Assembly (NCBI GenBank): GCA_009777775.1
Contig: WRLE01000018.1
Location: 1 to 64,000, forward strand
Direction: 5' to 3'
Source: Oscillospiraceae bacterium
Lineage (GTDB): Bacteria; Bacillota; Clostridia; Oscillospirales; Oscillospiraceae
Length of the DNA: 64,000 bases
Both the position numbers and the translations under genes were made by a program. Of the stretch, positions 25,869 to 34,119 are shown piece after piece. The stretch's first letter is position 1; each line of letters begins with the position of its first letter. Below the pieces are notes generated by a model. It ran no database searches and had not been told where the DNA came from. It worked only from the letters and a program-made list of their open reading frames with translations.

Positions 25869-26807
25869 ATGAGAGTTGGAAGTATGTTTGCGGGCATAGG
25901 TGGAATATGCCTAGGATTTAAACTAGCTGGAGCAGAAATTGTATGGGCAAATGAAATAGACCGATACGCATGCCAAACATATCGATATGTTTTGGGTTCT
26001 GGTTTTTTAATCGAGGGAGATATTAAAAAAATTAATATTGGAAACATTCCAGATATGGATGTTTTGACTGCTGGATTTCCTTGCCAACCTTTTTCTATAA
26101 TGGGTAAACAACAAGGTTTTGCAGACCCAAGAGGTACGTTATACTATGAGATATTACGGGTGATAGATGAGAAACAACCACAGATTGTTTTTCTTGAAAA
26201 TGTTAAGAATCTTGTTGAGCATGATAATGGCAGAACATTTTACACAATATGCGCAACATTAGCAGATAGAGGTTACATAGTTAAGCATTCTATCCTTGGT
26301 GCGCATACTCATGGGAATATTCCACAATATAGAGACCGAATATTCATTGTAGCTTTTTTAGACCCCAAAAAAGCAAATATGTTCAATTTTCCACATAGCT
26401 TACCGTTAACAAAGAGCATCAACGATCTCATTAATCGAGACATTCAAGTTAGCGATAGCTATTATTACAATTCCACACACCAGTATTACGAGCAGTTAAA
26501 CAATAAAATGACAAACAATTTTGCTATATATAGGATAGATGATAGTGGAGTTGCAATACGAGCATGGGATTTATGTCCAGCATTAAAAGCAAATATGGGG
26601 ACATATACTGACCGTGTTCCTCTTATCCGTGATGCATTTGGTATAAGAAAACTAACACCTGCTGATTGTTTAGCTTTACAGGGATTTCCGAAAAAATATA
26701 GATTCCCTAATATTCCTATTAAGGAAATATACAAACAGCTTGGTAATACAGTGTGTGTACCAATAATTCTGCGAATTGCGAAGGAATTAAGAAAAATACC
26801 ACTATAA
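25869..26807 (+). CDS. DNA (cytosine-5) methyltransferase 2
   Basis: Second m5C methyltransferase, 312 residues. Motifs are SMFAGIGGICLGF (I), GFPCQPFSIMG with catalytic Cys72 (IV), ENVKNL (VI, Glu110), QYRDRIFIVAF (VIII), LTPADCLALQGFP (IX) and QLGNTVCVPII (X). It is clearly diverged from methyltransferase 1, especially between VIII and IX, so it may recognise a different sequence or the same site by another route. The ATG at 25869 is 8 bases after AGGAG; the in-frame GTG at 25860 is less likely. The vsr-like gene follows directly. Confidence 0.93.
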   Translation: MRVGSMFAGIGGICLGFKLAGAEIVWANEIDRYACQTYRYVLGSGFLIEGDIKKINIGNIPDMDVLTAGFPCQPFSIMGKQQGFADPRGTLYYEILRVIDEKQPQIVFLENVKNLVEHDNGRTFYTICATLADRGYIVKHSILGAHTHGNIPQYRDRIFIVAFLDPKKANMFNFPHSLPLTKSINDLINRDIQVSDSYYYNSTHQYYEQLNNKMTNNFAIYRIDDSGVAIRAWDLCPALKANMGTYTDRVPLIRDAFGIRKLTPADCLALQGFPKKYRFPNIPIKEIYKQLGNTVCVPIILRIAKELRKIPL

Positions 26808-26832
26808 TTATGAGAGTATGTTGGTGAATATA

Positions 26833-27297
26833 ATGGCTAAATTTATTTTTGACACGGATGATGTGCGACGGCGGACAATGAGTAGGGTGCCAAATATGAA
26901 TACTTCCATTGAACAAAGACTTAGAAAAGCACTTTGGCATTCGGGGATTCGATATCGAGTAAATTATACAAAGTTACCTGGGAAGCCTGATATTGCTATC
27001 ACAAAGTATAAGATAGCTATATTTTGCGATGGTGAGTTTTGGCATGGGAAAGATTGGCTAATTAAAGGAGATAATATAAAAAGTAATAGGGAGTATTGGG
27101 TACCTAAAATTCAAAGAAATATTGAAAGAGATATTGATGTTAATAAAACTCTGTCATACCAAGGATGGACGGTAATGAGATTCTGGGGTAATGATATACT
27201 AAAAAACCTCGAAAGCTGTGTCGAGGATGTGAAAGAAGAGATATTTATTTGCAAACTAGAGGCTTATGAAATGATGGAAACGAGTTTGTCAAATTAA
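26833..27297 (+). CDS. vsr: Very short patch repair endonuclease (Vsr)
   Basis: Strand-specific nickase of about 154 residues that cuts next to T:G mismatches left when 5-methylcytosine deaminates, protecting methylated sites from C-to-T mutation. Family features are RRRTMSRVPNMNTSIEQRLR near the N-terminus, the catalytic Asp in LPGKPDIAI (Asp53) and FCDGEFWHG (about 65-72). Vsr genes normally accompany m5C methylases, as here. ATG 26833 is chosen; ATG 26818 is possible and would add five residues. A terminator follows at 27435. Confidence 0.92.
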   Translation: MAKFIFDTDDVRRRTMSRVPNMNTSIEQRLRKALWHSGIRYRVNYTKLPGKPDIAITKYKIAIFCDGEFWHGKDWLIKGDNIKSNREYWVPKIQRNIERDIDVNKTLSYQGWTVMRFWGNDILKNLESCVEDVKEEIFICKLEAYEMMETSLSN

Positions 27298-27434
27298 ATC
27301 TTTCAATTCGCTCATGATAACACTCCGAAATTATATTGTATAAACAGCCAATACTTTAATCGAAAGAGTAAAAGATGATATCGAAATATTAAATTGATCT
27401 TAGTATTTTAATGATTAGCCTTTATCGCTAATAA

Positions 27435-27483
27435 GAGCAGTCTCCAACGAAACATAATCGTACAGAGACTGCTCCTTTTTTTA
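27435..27483. terminator. Terminator between vsr and telA
   Basis: GAGCAGTCTC (27435-27444) pairs with GAGACTGCTC (27465-27474) across a 20-base loop, followed by CTTTTTTT. It ends the restriction-modification transcript; the opposite strand is less T-rich but could also serve telA, whose stop is at 27569. Confidence 0.8.
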
Positions 27484-27568
27484 ATTTGTACTATTTGTAC
27501 TAATATAACTAGCATACAAACCTATATTAATCCACGCACTACAAGCAATATACTAATATGCCTATATA

Positions 27569-28747
27569 TTAGCCTCGGAGGTCTAGGAGTTTTTGTTTTA
27601 GTTCGCCTTCTATACGACCTAGTTCTAGCTCTGCTGAACGACGGCGTTGGCTGCCTTCTGTTTGGATGACGCGGACTTCTTCTAGGGTCTCGATAAGCCG
27701 TTGGTTGGTGGATACCAGTGTTTCCACATCCACTATGCCGCGCTCGGATTCTTTTGCAATCTCAATGGTTCCCATTTTGAGACGCTCGGCATTTTTTGTC
27801 AAAAGCTCATTGGTCATATTTGTAACCTGCCGTTGAGCTTCCATCGCTTGCTGAGAGTGATGCATACCCAAGGCAAGGACCATTTGGCTTTTCCATAAAG
27901 GAATTGTGTTGACAATGGATGTTTGAATCTTTTCTATCATCAATGTATCGTTATTTTGCACAAGACGGATTTGAGGAGCCATTTGGATTGAAATCATACG
28001 TGTGAGTTCCAAATCATGGAGCTTCTTTTCAAAGCGATTTACCATATTTGCATAATCGTTAGCTGCTTGGGCATCTTCTGGGAGTCCTGACTGGGCAGCC
28101 TTTTCACGCATTACAGGGAGTACTGTGTTTGTACATTCTTCGAGTTTTTTCTTTCCTGCTATGATGTACATGGTCAGCTCTTTGAAATATGCCTGGTTGA
28201 TATCATACATTTTGTCCAACATTGCAGCATCTTTTAGTAGGGTATATTGCTGCTGCTCTAGCATTTCCGAAATTTTGTCCACATTGACAGAAACCTTGTC
28301 GTATTCTGCTTTCATTGTGGCAATTTTTTCTTGAGCTTTGCGTTTTAAGCCAAAAATGCCCTTTTTAGCATTGTCGTCATTGCCAAAGCCTTTTAGCTGA
28401 ACCACCAGCTCAGAAAGCATGCCACCAACTTCGCCCATGTCTTTGGTGCGTACACTATTGAGGGTACTTTCTGAAAAACTAGCTATATTTCGTTGGGAGG
28501 CAGCTCCGTATGTCAAAACAGCATTTGTGTCTGTGATGTCTATTTTTTCAGCAAAATCCAGTACTGCTTTTTGTTCTGCATCTGTGAGCTTACTGATGTC
28601 TAGCAATAATGCTGCATCGTCTTTGGGAAGCTCTAGAGCGTCAACGGCAGGTATTTCGTGGGTTTCGCTTTCTCCGTTCGGGTCAAGGGTGAGGGTGGGT
28701 ACATACTCAGCTAATTCCTCAGCTGCAGTTGATTTAGATTGTTCCAT
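27569..28747 (-). CDS. telA: Toxic anion resistance protein, TelA family
   Basis: Cytoplasmic helical protein of 392 residues. Long coiled-coil stretches, the QMAPQIRLVQNNDTLMIEKI region and the TEGSQRRRSAELELGRIEGEL end mark the TelA/KlaA family, linked to tellurite, cell-wall drug or bacteriocin tolerance. Many TelA genes sit with TerD-type genes; none is seen here, so it may be a stand-alone stress protein. The start has an AAGGAGA site. It is divergent from rpe, sharing a 212-base promoter region. Confidence 0.9.
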   Translation of the reverse strand: MEQSKSTAAEELAEYVPTLTLDPNGESETHEIPAVDALELPKDDAALLLDISKLTDAEQKAVLDFAEKIDITDTNAVLTYGAASQRNIASFSESTLNSVRTKDMGEVGGMLSELVVQLKGFGNDDNAKKGIFGLKRKAQEKIATMKAEYDKVSVNVDKISEMLEQQQYTLLKDAAMLDKMYDINQAYFKELTMYIIAGKKKLEECTNTVLPVMREKAAQSGLPEDAQAANDYANMVNRFEKKLHDLELTRMISIQMAPQIRLVQNNDTLMIEKIQTSIVNTIPLWKSQMVLALGMHHSQQAMEAQRQVTNMTNELLTKNAERLKMGTIEIAKESERGIVDVETLVSTNQRLIETLEEVRVIQTEGSQRRRSAELELGRIEGELKQKLLDLRG

Positions 28748-28959
28748 ATCTATTCTCCTTTATCTTTTCTTTTACATATTTTTGAAAAAGCATTTGACTT
28801 TATCTCTTGTTAGTATATTATACTATATTATACTATGTTGTGCCGATAAATTGCATTAAATTTCTATTAAATAGGTAAAACGTAAGGCAAAAACGTACGG
28901 AGTAGCTATTAATTAGGCAGTTAGTATGAAAAATAGCAATTGAAGAAGGTTTTGGAAAC
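28748..28959. promoter_or_regulatory. Divergent promoter region telA / rpe
   Basis: For rpe (plus strand), TTGACT (28794-28799) is followed after 16 bases by TATTAT (28816-28821). On the minus strand two TATAAT-like boxes lie in the AT-rich patch 28811-28836 and could serve telA. The assignment is by eye and only moderately certain. Confidence 0.45.
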
Positions 28960-29607
28960 ATGATAAAAATATCACCATCGATTTTATCTGCGGATTTTGC
29001 GAAATTGGGCGATGAAATAAAAAGCGTTGATAGTGCGGATTATTTACACTTTGACGTAATGGATGGAGTATTCGTTCCGAATATTTCTGTAGGTATTCCT
29101 GTGCTAGAATCTGTACGGAAAGCAACGGATATGATCCTTGATGTCCATTTGATGATTGCTTCACCATCAAAATATACAGCACGTTTTGCCAATGCTGGAT
29201 CTGACATCGTTGTTTTTCATGTGGAGGCGGAAACAGCTGAAGCCACTAGGACTGCAATAAATGAACTCCATGAGCTGGGGAAAAAAGCGGGGCTTTCTAT
29301 AAAACCAGCCACAGGAGTGCAAGCATTGGAGCCATATATGGAGCTGCTGGATTTGGTGCTGGTGATGACAGTGGAGCCGGGTTTTGGTGGACAAAAATTT
29401 ATGTCAGATATGCTACCGAAAATTGTGCAATTGCGTGAAATTATTGATAAGCGAGGTCTCGATTGCGAAATCGAAGTTGATGGAGGTATTAACTCTGAGA
29501 CTGCAAAGCTGTGCATTGAAGCTGGTGCGAATGTTCTTGTAGCTGGGAGCGACATATTTGGTGCAGCGGATAGGGCTGCCAGGATTGCTGAGCTTAGGAG
29601 TTTGTAG
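28960..29607 (+). CDS. rpe: Ribulose-phosphate 3-epimerase
   Basis: Interconverts ribulose 5-phosphate and xylulose 5-phosphate in the pentose phosphate pathway. TIM-barrel enzyme of 215 residues, normal for the family. Signatures: ISPSILSADF at the start, metal and acid-base residues in LHFDVMDG (His30, Asp32, Asp35), and the phosphate and catalytic loops MTVEPGFGGQKF and IEVDGGIN. The ribosome site GAAGGTT is weak. recR follows after 26 bases. Confidence 0.97.
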   Translation: MIKISPSILSADFAKLGDEIKSVDSADYLHFDVMDGVFVPNISVGIPVLESVRKATDMILDVHLMIASPSKYTARFANAGSDIVVFHVEAETAEATRTAINELHELGKKAGLSIKPATGVQALEPYMELLDLVLVMTVEPGFGGQKFMSDMLPKIVQLREIIDKRGLDCEIEVDGGINSETAKLCIEAGANVLVAGSDIFGAADRAARIAELRSL

Positions 29608-29633
29608 GATAGAGTGATAAATGGAGAAATGTA

Positions 29634-30233
29634 ATGGATTATTTTCCATCTTCTTTGGAAGTGTTGATTGAAAAATTTGCCACCCTTCCTGGGATTGGGC
29701 AAAAAACAGCGCAAAGACTAGCCTTTTTTGTGCTCTCTTTGCCAGATAGCGAAGCTATATCTTTTGCCCAGGCGATTTTGGATGCGAAAAAGAGCGTTAG
29801 CTGTTGTGTAGTATGCCAAAATCTTACTGACAAAGAACTATGTACCATATGCAGCAGCACAAGGCGTGAGCCAGGGATTATCTGCGTGGTATCCGATCCA
29901 AAAGGAGTATTGGCAATTGAACGCTCCCACGAATATGGAGGAAGATATCATGTTCTACATGGTGTTATATCACCGATGAACAATGTGGGACCTGATGATA
30001 TAAGAATAAACGAACTTGTTGCACGAGTTGCAGACGGTGATATAAGTGAAGTCATCATGGCAACAAACCCAGATACGGAAGGTGAAACAACCGCTAGGTA
30101 TATATCTCGCTTAATTAGCCCCTTTGGAGTGAAAGTAACTAGACTTGCCTATGGTATACCTGTGGGTAGTAGCTTGGAGTTTGCCGATGACGCAACTCTG
30201 ATGCGAGCCTTGGAAGGACGCATGGAAATGTGA
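29634..30233 (+). CDS. recR: Recombination protein RecR
   Basis: RecFOR-pathway protein of 199 residues that with RecO helps load RecA on gapped DNA. Seen are the N-terminal helix-hairpin-helix region (KFATLPGIGQKTAQRLAFF), a four-Cys zinc finger (CCVVCQNLTDKELCTIC) and a Toprim domain starting ICVVSDPKG. Full length. It is preceded by rpe here and not by dnaX and a YbaB gene as in many Firmicutes. Confidence 0.97.
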   Translation: MDYFPSSLEVLIEKFATLPGIGQKTAQRLAFFVLSLPDSEAISFAQAILDAKKSVSCCVVCQNLTDKELCTICSSTRREPGIICVVSDPKGVLAIERSHEYGGRYHVLHGVISPMNNVGPDDIRINELVARVADGDISEVIMATNPDTEGETTARYISRLISPFGVKVTRLAYGIPVGSSLEFADDATLMRALEGRMEM

Positions 30234-30300
30234 GCAGCAGTATCTCCAATGGCGATTAATTCATGGAAGAAAAAATTAACAAGCAAGGAGAATAGATCTC

Positions 30301-31959
30301 ATGGCAGAGAAACTAAAAATAATTGCCCTTGGAGGGCTCAATGAGGTTGGGAAGAATCTGACTGTCTATGAATACATGGATGACATCATTGTGGTGGATT
30401 GCGGACTCGGATTCCCCGATGATGATATGTATGGCATTGATATTGTTATTCCTGACTTTACTTATCTTGAAGAAAATAGCTCTCGGGTACGTGGGATAAT
30501 ATTGACCCATGGACATGAAGATCATATTGGAGCTCTTCCATATCTTTTGCGTGTAATATCGGCTCCTGTATATGCCACTCCCCTTACAGCAGGTCTGACA
30601 GATGCAAAACTTGCGGAGCACAATCTTTCGGAAACAACGGATCTGGAGGTGAAAAAACCTGGTGATGTAATCAAACTTGGTTGCTTCAATGTGGAGCTTA
30701 TTCATATAAATCATTCCATTCCCGATGCCGTGTCCCTTGCTATAAGGACACCAATTGGAGTGGTTATACATACCAGCGACTTTAAAATCGATACAACACC
30801 GATTTCTGGAGACATGATAAACTTAGTTCGCTTTGGTGATTTGGGAAATCGGGGTGTGCTGGCTTTGCTTGCTGACTCGACAAATATCGAACGAGAAGGC
30901 TATTCTGCTTCTGAACAAAGAATCAGCGAGCGTCTGGAAGAGCTTTTTATCGGTTGCACCCAGAGAATCATTGTTACGTCATTTGCATCCAATGTTCATC
31001 GTATATCGAAAGTTTTAGAACTTGCGGATAAATATGGCAGACGAGTTGCTGTAACTGGGCGTAGCATGGAAAATGTGTTGAGGGTTTCCACGGAGCTTGG
31101 CTGCATAACTATACCGGATGGTTTATTAATGGATGTGAGCAATATTAAAGATTTGCCTCCTGAAAAAATTGTTATTATCACCACAGGGAGCCAAGGTGAA
31201 GCGATGAGCGCGTTGTATCGAATGGCTTTTGCAGAGCATCGTCAGGTTGATATAATGCCTGGTGACAGGGTGATACTTTCTGCATCCGCAGTACCAGGGA
31301 ATGAAAATGCCATAAGTCGAGTAATAGATGAGCTCTTCCGTAGAGGCGCTGAAGTGATATATGACAAGGTTTCAGAGCTTCACGCATCTGGCCATGCTTA
31401 TCAAGAAGAACTGAAAATGATGATGGTGCTGACAAAACCAAAGTTTTTTGTACCCATTCATGGAGAACAAAGACATTTGAGTATGCATGGAAAGCTTGCT
31501 TCCCAGATGGGGATTTTACCGAAAAATATCGTAATAGCAGATATTGGGCAAGTTATTGAGTTATCTGGACGTAGTATTGGTAAAAATGGTACTGTTCATT
31601 CTGGAAAAATTTTAGTGGATGGCATTGGAGTGGGAGATGTGGGTTCTGTGGTGCTAAGGGATAGAAAGCACCTTGCACAAGACGGAATGGTTGTAGCGAT
31701 AGTGAATGTTTCCAGCGAAGATGGTAGCCTTGTTACGCCGCCCGATATTCTCACTAGGGGTTTTGTTTATGTGAAAGAATCCGAGGAGCTTCTCAATGAG
31801 CTAAAGGATATAGTAATGGAAACTTATGATTTATATCATAATAAAAACACAAATAACTTGGCTATATTAAAAAACTCCATAAAAGCTGAGCTATCGTCAT
31901 ATTTGAACAAAAAAACAAAACGCAATCCAATGATACTCCCCGTGGTAACGGAAATTTGA
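30301..31959 (+). CDS. rnjA: Ribonuclease J
   Basis: Metallo-beta-lactamase/beta-CASP ribonuclease of 552 residues with 5'-3' exo- and endonuclease activity; a main mRNA decay and maturation enzyme in Firmicutes. The zinc motif HGHEDH is at 70-75, other ligands are in HSIPDAVS and HTSDFKID, and beta-CASP motifs include GRSMENVLR and HASGHAYQEEL. The C-terminal domain is present. The ribosome site is AAGGAG. Whether it matches RNase J1 or J2 cannot be told; only one copy is in the window. Confidence 0.96.
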   Translation: MAEKLKIIALGGLNEVGKNLTVYEYMDDIIVVDCGLGFPDDDMYGIDIVIPDFTYLEENSSRVRGIILTHGHEDHIGALPYLLRVISAPVYATPLTAGLTDAKLAEHNLSETTDLEVKKPGDVIKLGCFNVELIHINHSIPDAVSLAIRTPIGVVIHTSDFKIDTTPISGDMINLVRFGDLGNRGVLALLADSTNIEREGYSASEQRISERLEELFIGCTQRIIVTSFASNVHRISKVLELADKYGRRVAVTGRSMENVLRVSTELGCITIPDGLLMDVSNIKDLPPEKIVIITTGSQGEAMSALYRMAFAEHRQVDIMPGDRVILSASAVPGNENAISRVIDELFRRGAEVIYDKVSELHASGHAYQEELKMMMVLTKPKFFVPIHGEQRHLSMHGKLASQMGILPKNIVIADIGQVIELSGRSIGKNGTVHSGKILVDGIGVGDVGSVVLRDRKHLAQDGMVVAIVNVSSEDGSLVTPPDILTRGFVYVKESEELLNELKDIVMETYDLYHNKNTNNLAILKNSIKAELSSYLNKKTKRNPMILPVVTEI

Positions 31960-31987
31960 ATTGCATTACTAAATATGGAGCCATAAT

Positions 31988-32320
31988 ATGAATATTCAGA
32001 TTTTTGGGAAATCAAAATGCTTCGATACTAAAAAGGCAGAGAGATATTTTAAAGAGCGGCGCATAAAGTTTCAGCGCATAGACCTTTCCTCTAAAGGACT
32101 CAGCCGTGGGGAGTTTAATAGCGTAAAGACTGCTGTGGGTTTGGGGGAGATGATTGACAACAAAGCGGAGGGTATCGAGATTTTGGAATACTTGGCATAT
32201 GAAGTCGATAAAGAAGAAAAGCTCCTGGAGAATCCTTCTTTCATTAAAACGCCAATTGTAAGAAATGGAAAAAACGCCACCATAGGCTATTGTCCTGACA
32301 TTTGGAAGACTTGGGAATAA
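31988..32320 (+). CDS. ArsC/Spx-family thioredoxin-fold protein
   Basis: Protein of 110 residues in the ArsC/Spx superfamily: GKSKCFDTKKAERYFKERRI at the start places a single redox Cys at position 11 (C-x-x-T rather than the CxxC of Spx), and the C-terminal PIVRNGKNATIGYCPD resembles the cis-Pro loop. True glutaredoxin-type arsenate reductases also use one such Cys, but there is no ars operon here, so it may be a regulator or thiol reductase. Its start has only a weak AGGAG-like site (GGAGCC). Confidence 0.75.
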   Translation: MNIQIFGKSKCFDTKKAERYFKERRIKFQRIDLSSKGLSRGEFNSVKTAVGLGEMIDNKAEGIEILEYLAYEVDKEEKLLENPSFIKTPIVRNGKNATIGYCPDIWKTWE

Positions 32321-32356
32321 AAGCAACAGTTAGCTTGTGGGGTTATTTCGGAAACG

Positions 32357-32599
32357 CTATACTAGTTCTCGATACATTCCAGCGGCGTCCGATTTATTGG
32401 CGTGTTCAGATAGGCTCAAAACCTCCACCGCTAGTGTGCGGTTTCCAAAGCGCAACTCAAGCTTATCACCTTGTTTCACATCATATGAAGCCTTTGCCAC
32501 GCGGCCATTAACGCTTACGCGCCCCGCATCGCAGGCTTCATTCGCAATTGTACGTCTTTTTATAAGTCGCGAAACCTTTAAATATTTGTCTAATCTCAT
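32357..32599 (-). CDS. S4-domain RNA-binding protein (RqcP/YabO-like)
   Basis: Small S4-domain protein of 80 residues starting [19 protein letters not shown]. RqcP/YabO stabilises tRNA during ribosome-associated quality control, when RqcH adds Ala tails to stalled chains. The ATG at 32599 has AGGTG seven bases upstream; a GTG three codons earlier is part of that site. The order SpoVB-like, mazG, HU, S4 protein is a conserved Firmicutes cluster (compare yabM-yabN-yabO). The usual next genes yabP and yabQ are absent here. Confidence 0.88.
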   Translation of the reverse strand: MRLDKYLKVSRLIKRRTIANEACDAGRVSVNGRVAKASYDVKQGDKLELRFGNRTLAVEVLSLSEHANKSDAAGMYRELV

Positions 32600-32680
32600 A
32601 TAATACACCTATAAAGAATAATAGCGATGGGAAAAACCCTCATCGCTATTATACCATAAAAAAGCAAAATAAGAAGCTCT

Positions 32681-32956
32681 CTACTTGGCAACGGCGTCCT
32701 TGAGAGCTTTGCCTGCTTTGAACTGGGGAGTTCTTGTGGCTGGAATGCTAATGGGCTCTTTAGTTTTTGGATTGCGGCCCATGCGAGCTGCGCGGTTTTT
32801 CACATCGAAAATGCCAAAGCCAACCAGCTGAACTTTCTCGCCTGATGCAAGCGCATTTGTAATAGCTTCCACTGTTGCAGATAAGGCTTTCTCGCTGTCT
32901 TTTTTCGAGAGGCCTGAGCCCGCCGCTATTGAGTTAATAAGTTCTGTTTTGTTCAT
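32681..32956 (-). CDS. hup: HU-family DNA-binding protein
   Basis: Nucleoid protein of 91 residues, standard HU length. It starts MNKTELINSIAAGSGLSKKD and has the signature GFGIFDVKNRAARMGRNPKT and the beta-arm around PATRTPQFKAGKALKD. Homodimers bend DNA. The start is preceded by GGAGGG. It lies inside the mazG-to-S4 cluster. Confidence 0.97.
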   Translation of the reverse strand: MNKTELINSIAAGSGLSKKDSEKALSATVEAITNALASGEKVQLVGFGIFDVKNRAARMGRNPKTKEPISIPATRTPQFKAGKALKDAVAK

Positions 32957-33190
32957 TGGTGTTTTACCCTCCTGATGATAGTTACTATACTAGCGAGCGT
33001 AAAGATTAGCAAAGATTCTGTATTAGAATTTTATCGCCATGCATCAAGGCAACTCACTGGAATCTCAATGTATTCCATTTTATTGCTGTGGTGCATGGTA
33101 GCAAAAAGACAATCAAGAAAGCGCAAATCTTTTCGCTCGCTAGTACAATTAAAATATATTAAAGAAGAATGCTTATTCAAATTAGAACGC

Positions 33191-34042
33191 TTACTCCTCT
33201 AATTTTGCTTTCTGGTATAATGCTTCCATTTCGTCAAGGGACATTTCTTCAAGGCGAAAGCCAGCGTCTAGTGCGGCAGTTTCGACTTTTCTGAAACGTT
33301 CAATGAATTTCTCGCTGGAGAATGTCAATGCTTCTTCGGGGTCGATTCCAAAAAATCTAGAAATGTTCACTGCGGAGAAGAATATATCGCCAAGTTCCAT
33401 CGTAACTTTGGAAAAAGCGTCGTTGGTTTTGTCCGTTTCGTTTTCTTCTGCTGTATCAGATATAGATGCCGTTGCATCTTCCATTGCGTCTTCTAATTCA
33501 TCTATTTCGGAACGCAAGGCTGTAAGGGCACCTTTATAATCTTTCCAGTCAAAGCCGACTTCCGCAGCCTTTTTTTGTATTTTTTCCGCTCGCCATAAAG
33601 CCGGAAGACTGATGGCGATGCTTCTCATTTCTTCGTGGACTGTTTCCGTCTGCTTCTCTTCTCTTTTTATATCTTCCCAAAAAGCCAAGGATTCTGTACT
33701 GTCATTTGCTTTTTCGTCTCCAAATACATGGGGGTGGCGAGATATGAGTTTTTTGCATAAAGCATCAACAATTTGTGAAAAATCGAATCCCCCCGCTTGC
33801 TCGGATATATCGGCGTGAAACACGACTTGCAACAAAACATCACCAAGTTCTTCACGCAAGTTATTTTGATTGCCTGTGTCGATTGCTTCGGCAGCCTCGT
33901 AAGCTTCTTCCAAAAGGTTTCGACGGATGCTCTCATGGGTTTGCTCAGCATCCCAAGGACAACCATCAGGACTGCGGAGAAACCTCATCAGTTTTTGCAA
34001 GTCGTGGATATCGTAATTGGGTTTGTTTTCAAAATCTACCAT
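33191..34042 (-). CDS. mazG: MazG nucleoside triphosphate pyrophosphohydrolase
   Basis: House-cleaning enzyme that hydrolyses non-canonical NTPs to NMP and diphosphate. It has 283 residues from the ATG at 34042, which has GGAAAGGA upstream; the longer frame to 34123 overlaps the SpoVB-like gene without a ribosome site. The first MazG domain has MRFLRSPDGCPWDAEQTHES and the metal motif EEAYEAAEAI...REELGDVLLQVV; the second is in the C-terminal half (MELGDIFFSAVNISRFFGIDP) with an acidic insert between them (about 170-205). The N-terminal methylase-like domain of Bacillus YabN is absent. Confidence 0.94.
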   Translation of the reverse strand: MVDFENKPNYDIHDLQKLMRFLRSPDGCPWDAEQTHESIRRNLLEEAYEAAEAIDTGNQNNLREELGDVLLQVVFHADISEQAGGFDFSQIVDALCKKLISRHPHVFGDEKANDSTESLAFWEDIKREEKQTETVHEEMRSIAISLPALWRAEKIQKKAAEVGFDWKDYKGALTALRSEIDELEDAMEDATASISDTAEENETDKTNDAFSKVTMELGDIFFSAVNISRFFGIDPEEALTFSSEKFIERFRKVETAALDAGFRLEEMSLDEMEALYQKAKLEE

Positions 34043-34119
34043 ACTTTTTTCCTTTCCGCAAGTGAGTTTTCGTTTATTTTCGCAAAAAAACGCAAAAAAT
34101 CGATATTTTAGTGAAAATA

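Noticed and set aside
23567-27297. Prophage or conjugative element around the restriction genes
   Set aside because: No integrase, phage or transfer gene, and no attachment repeat, was seen at either edge.
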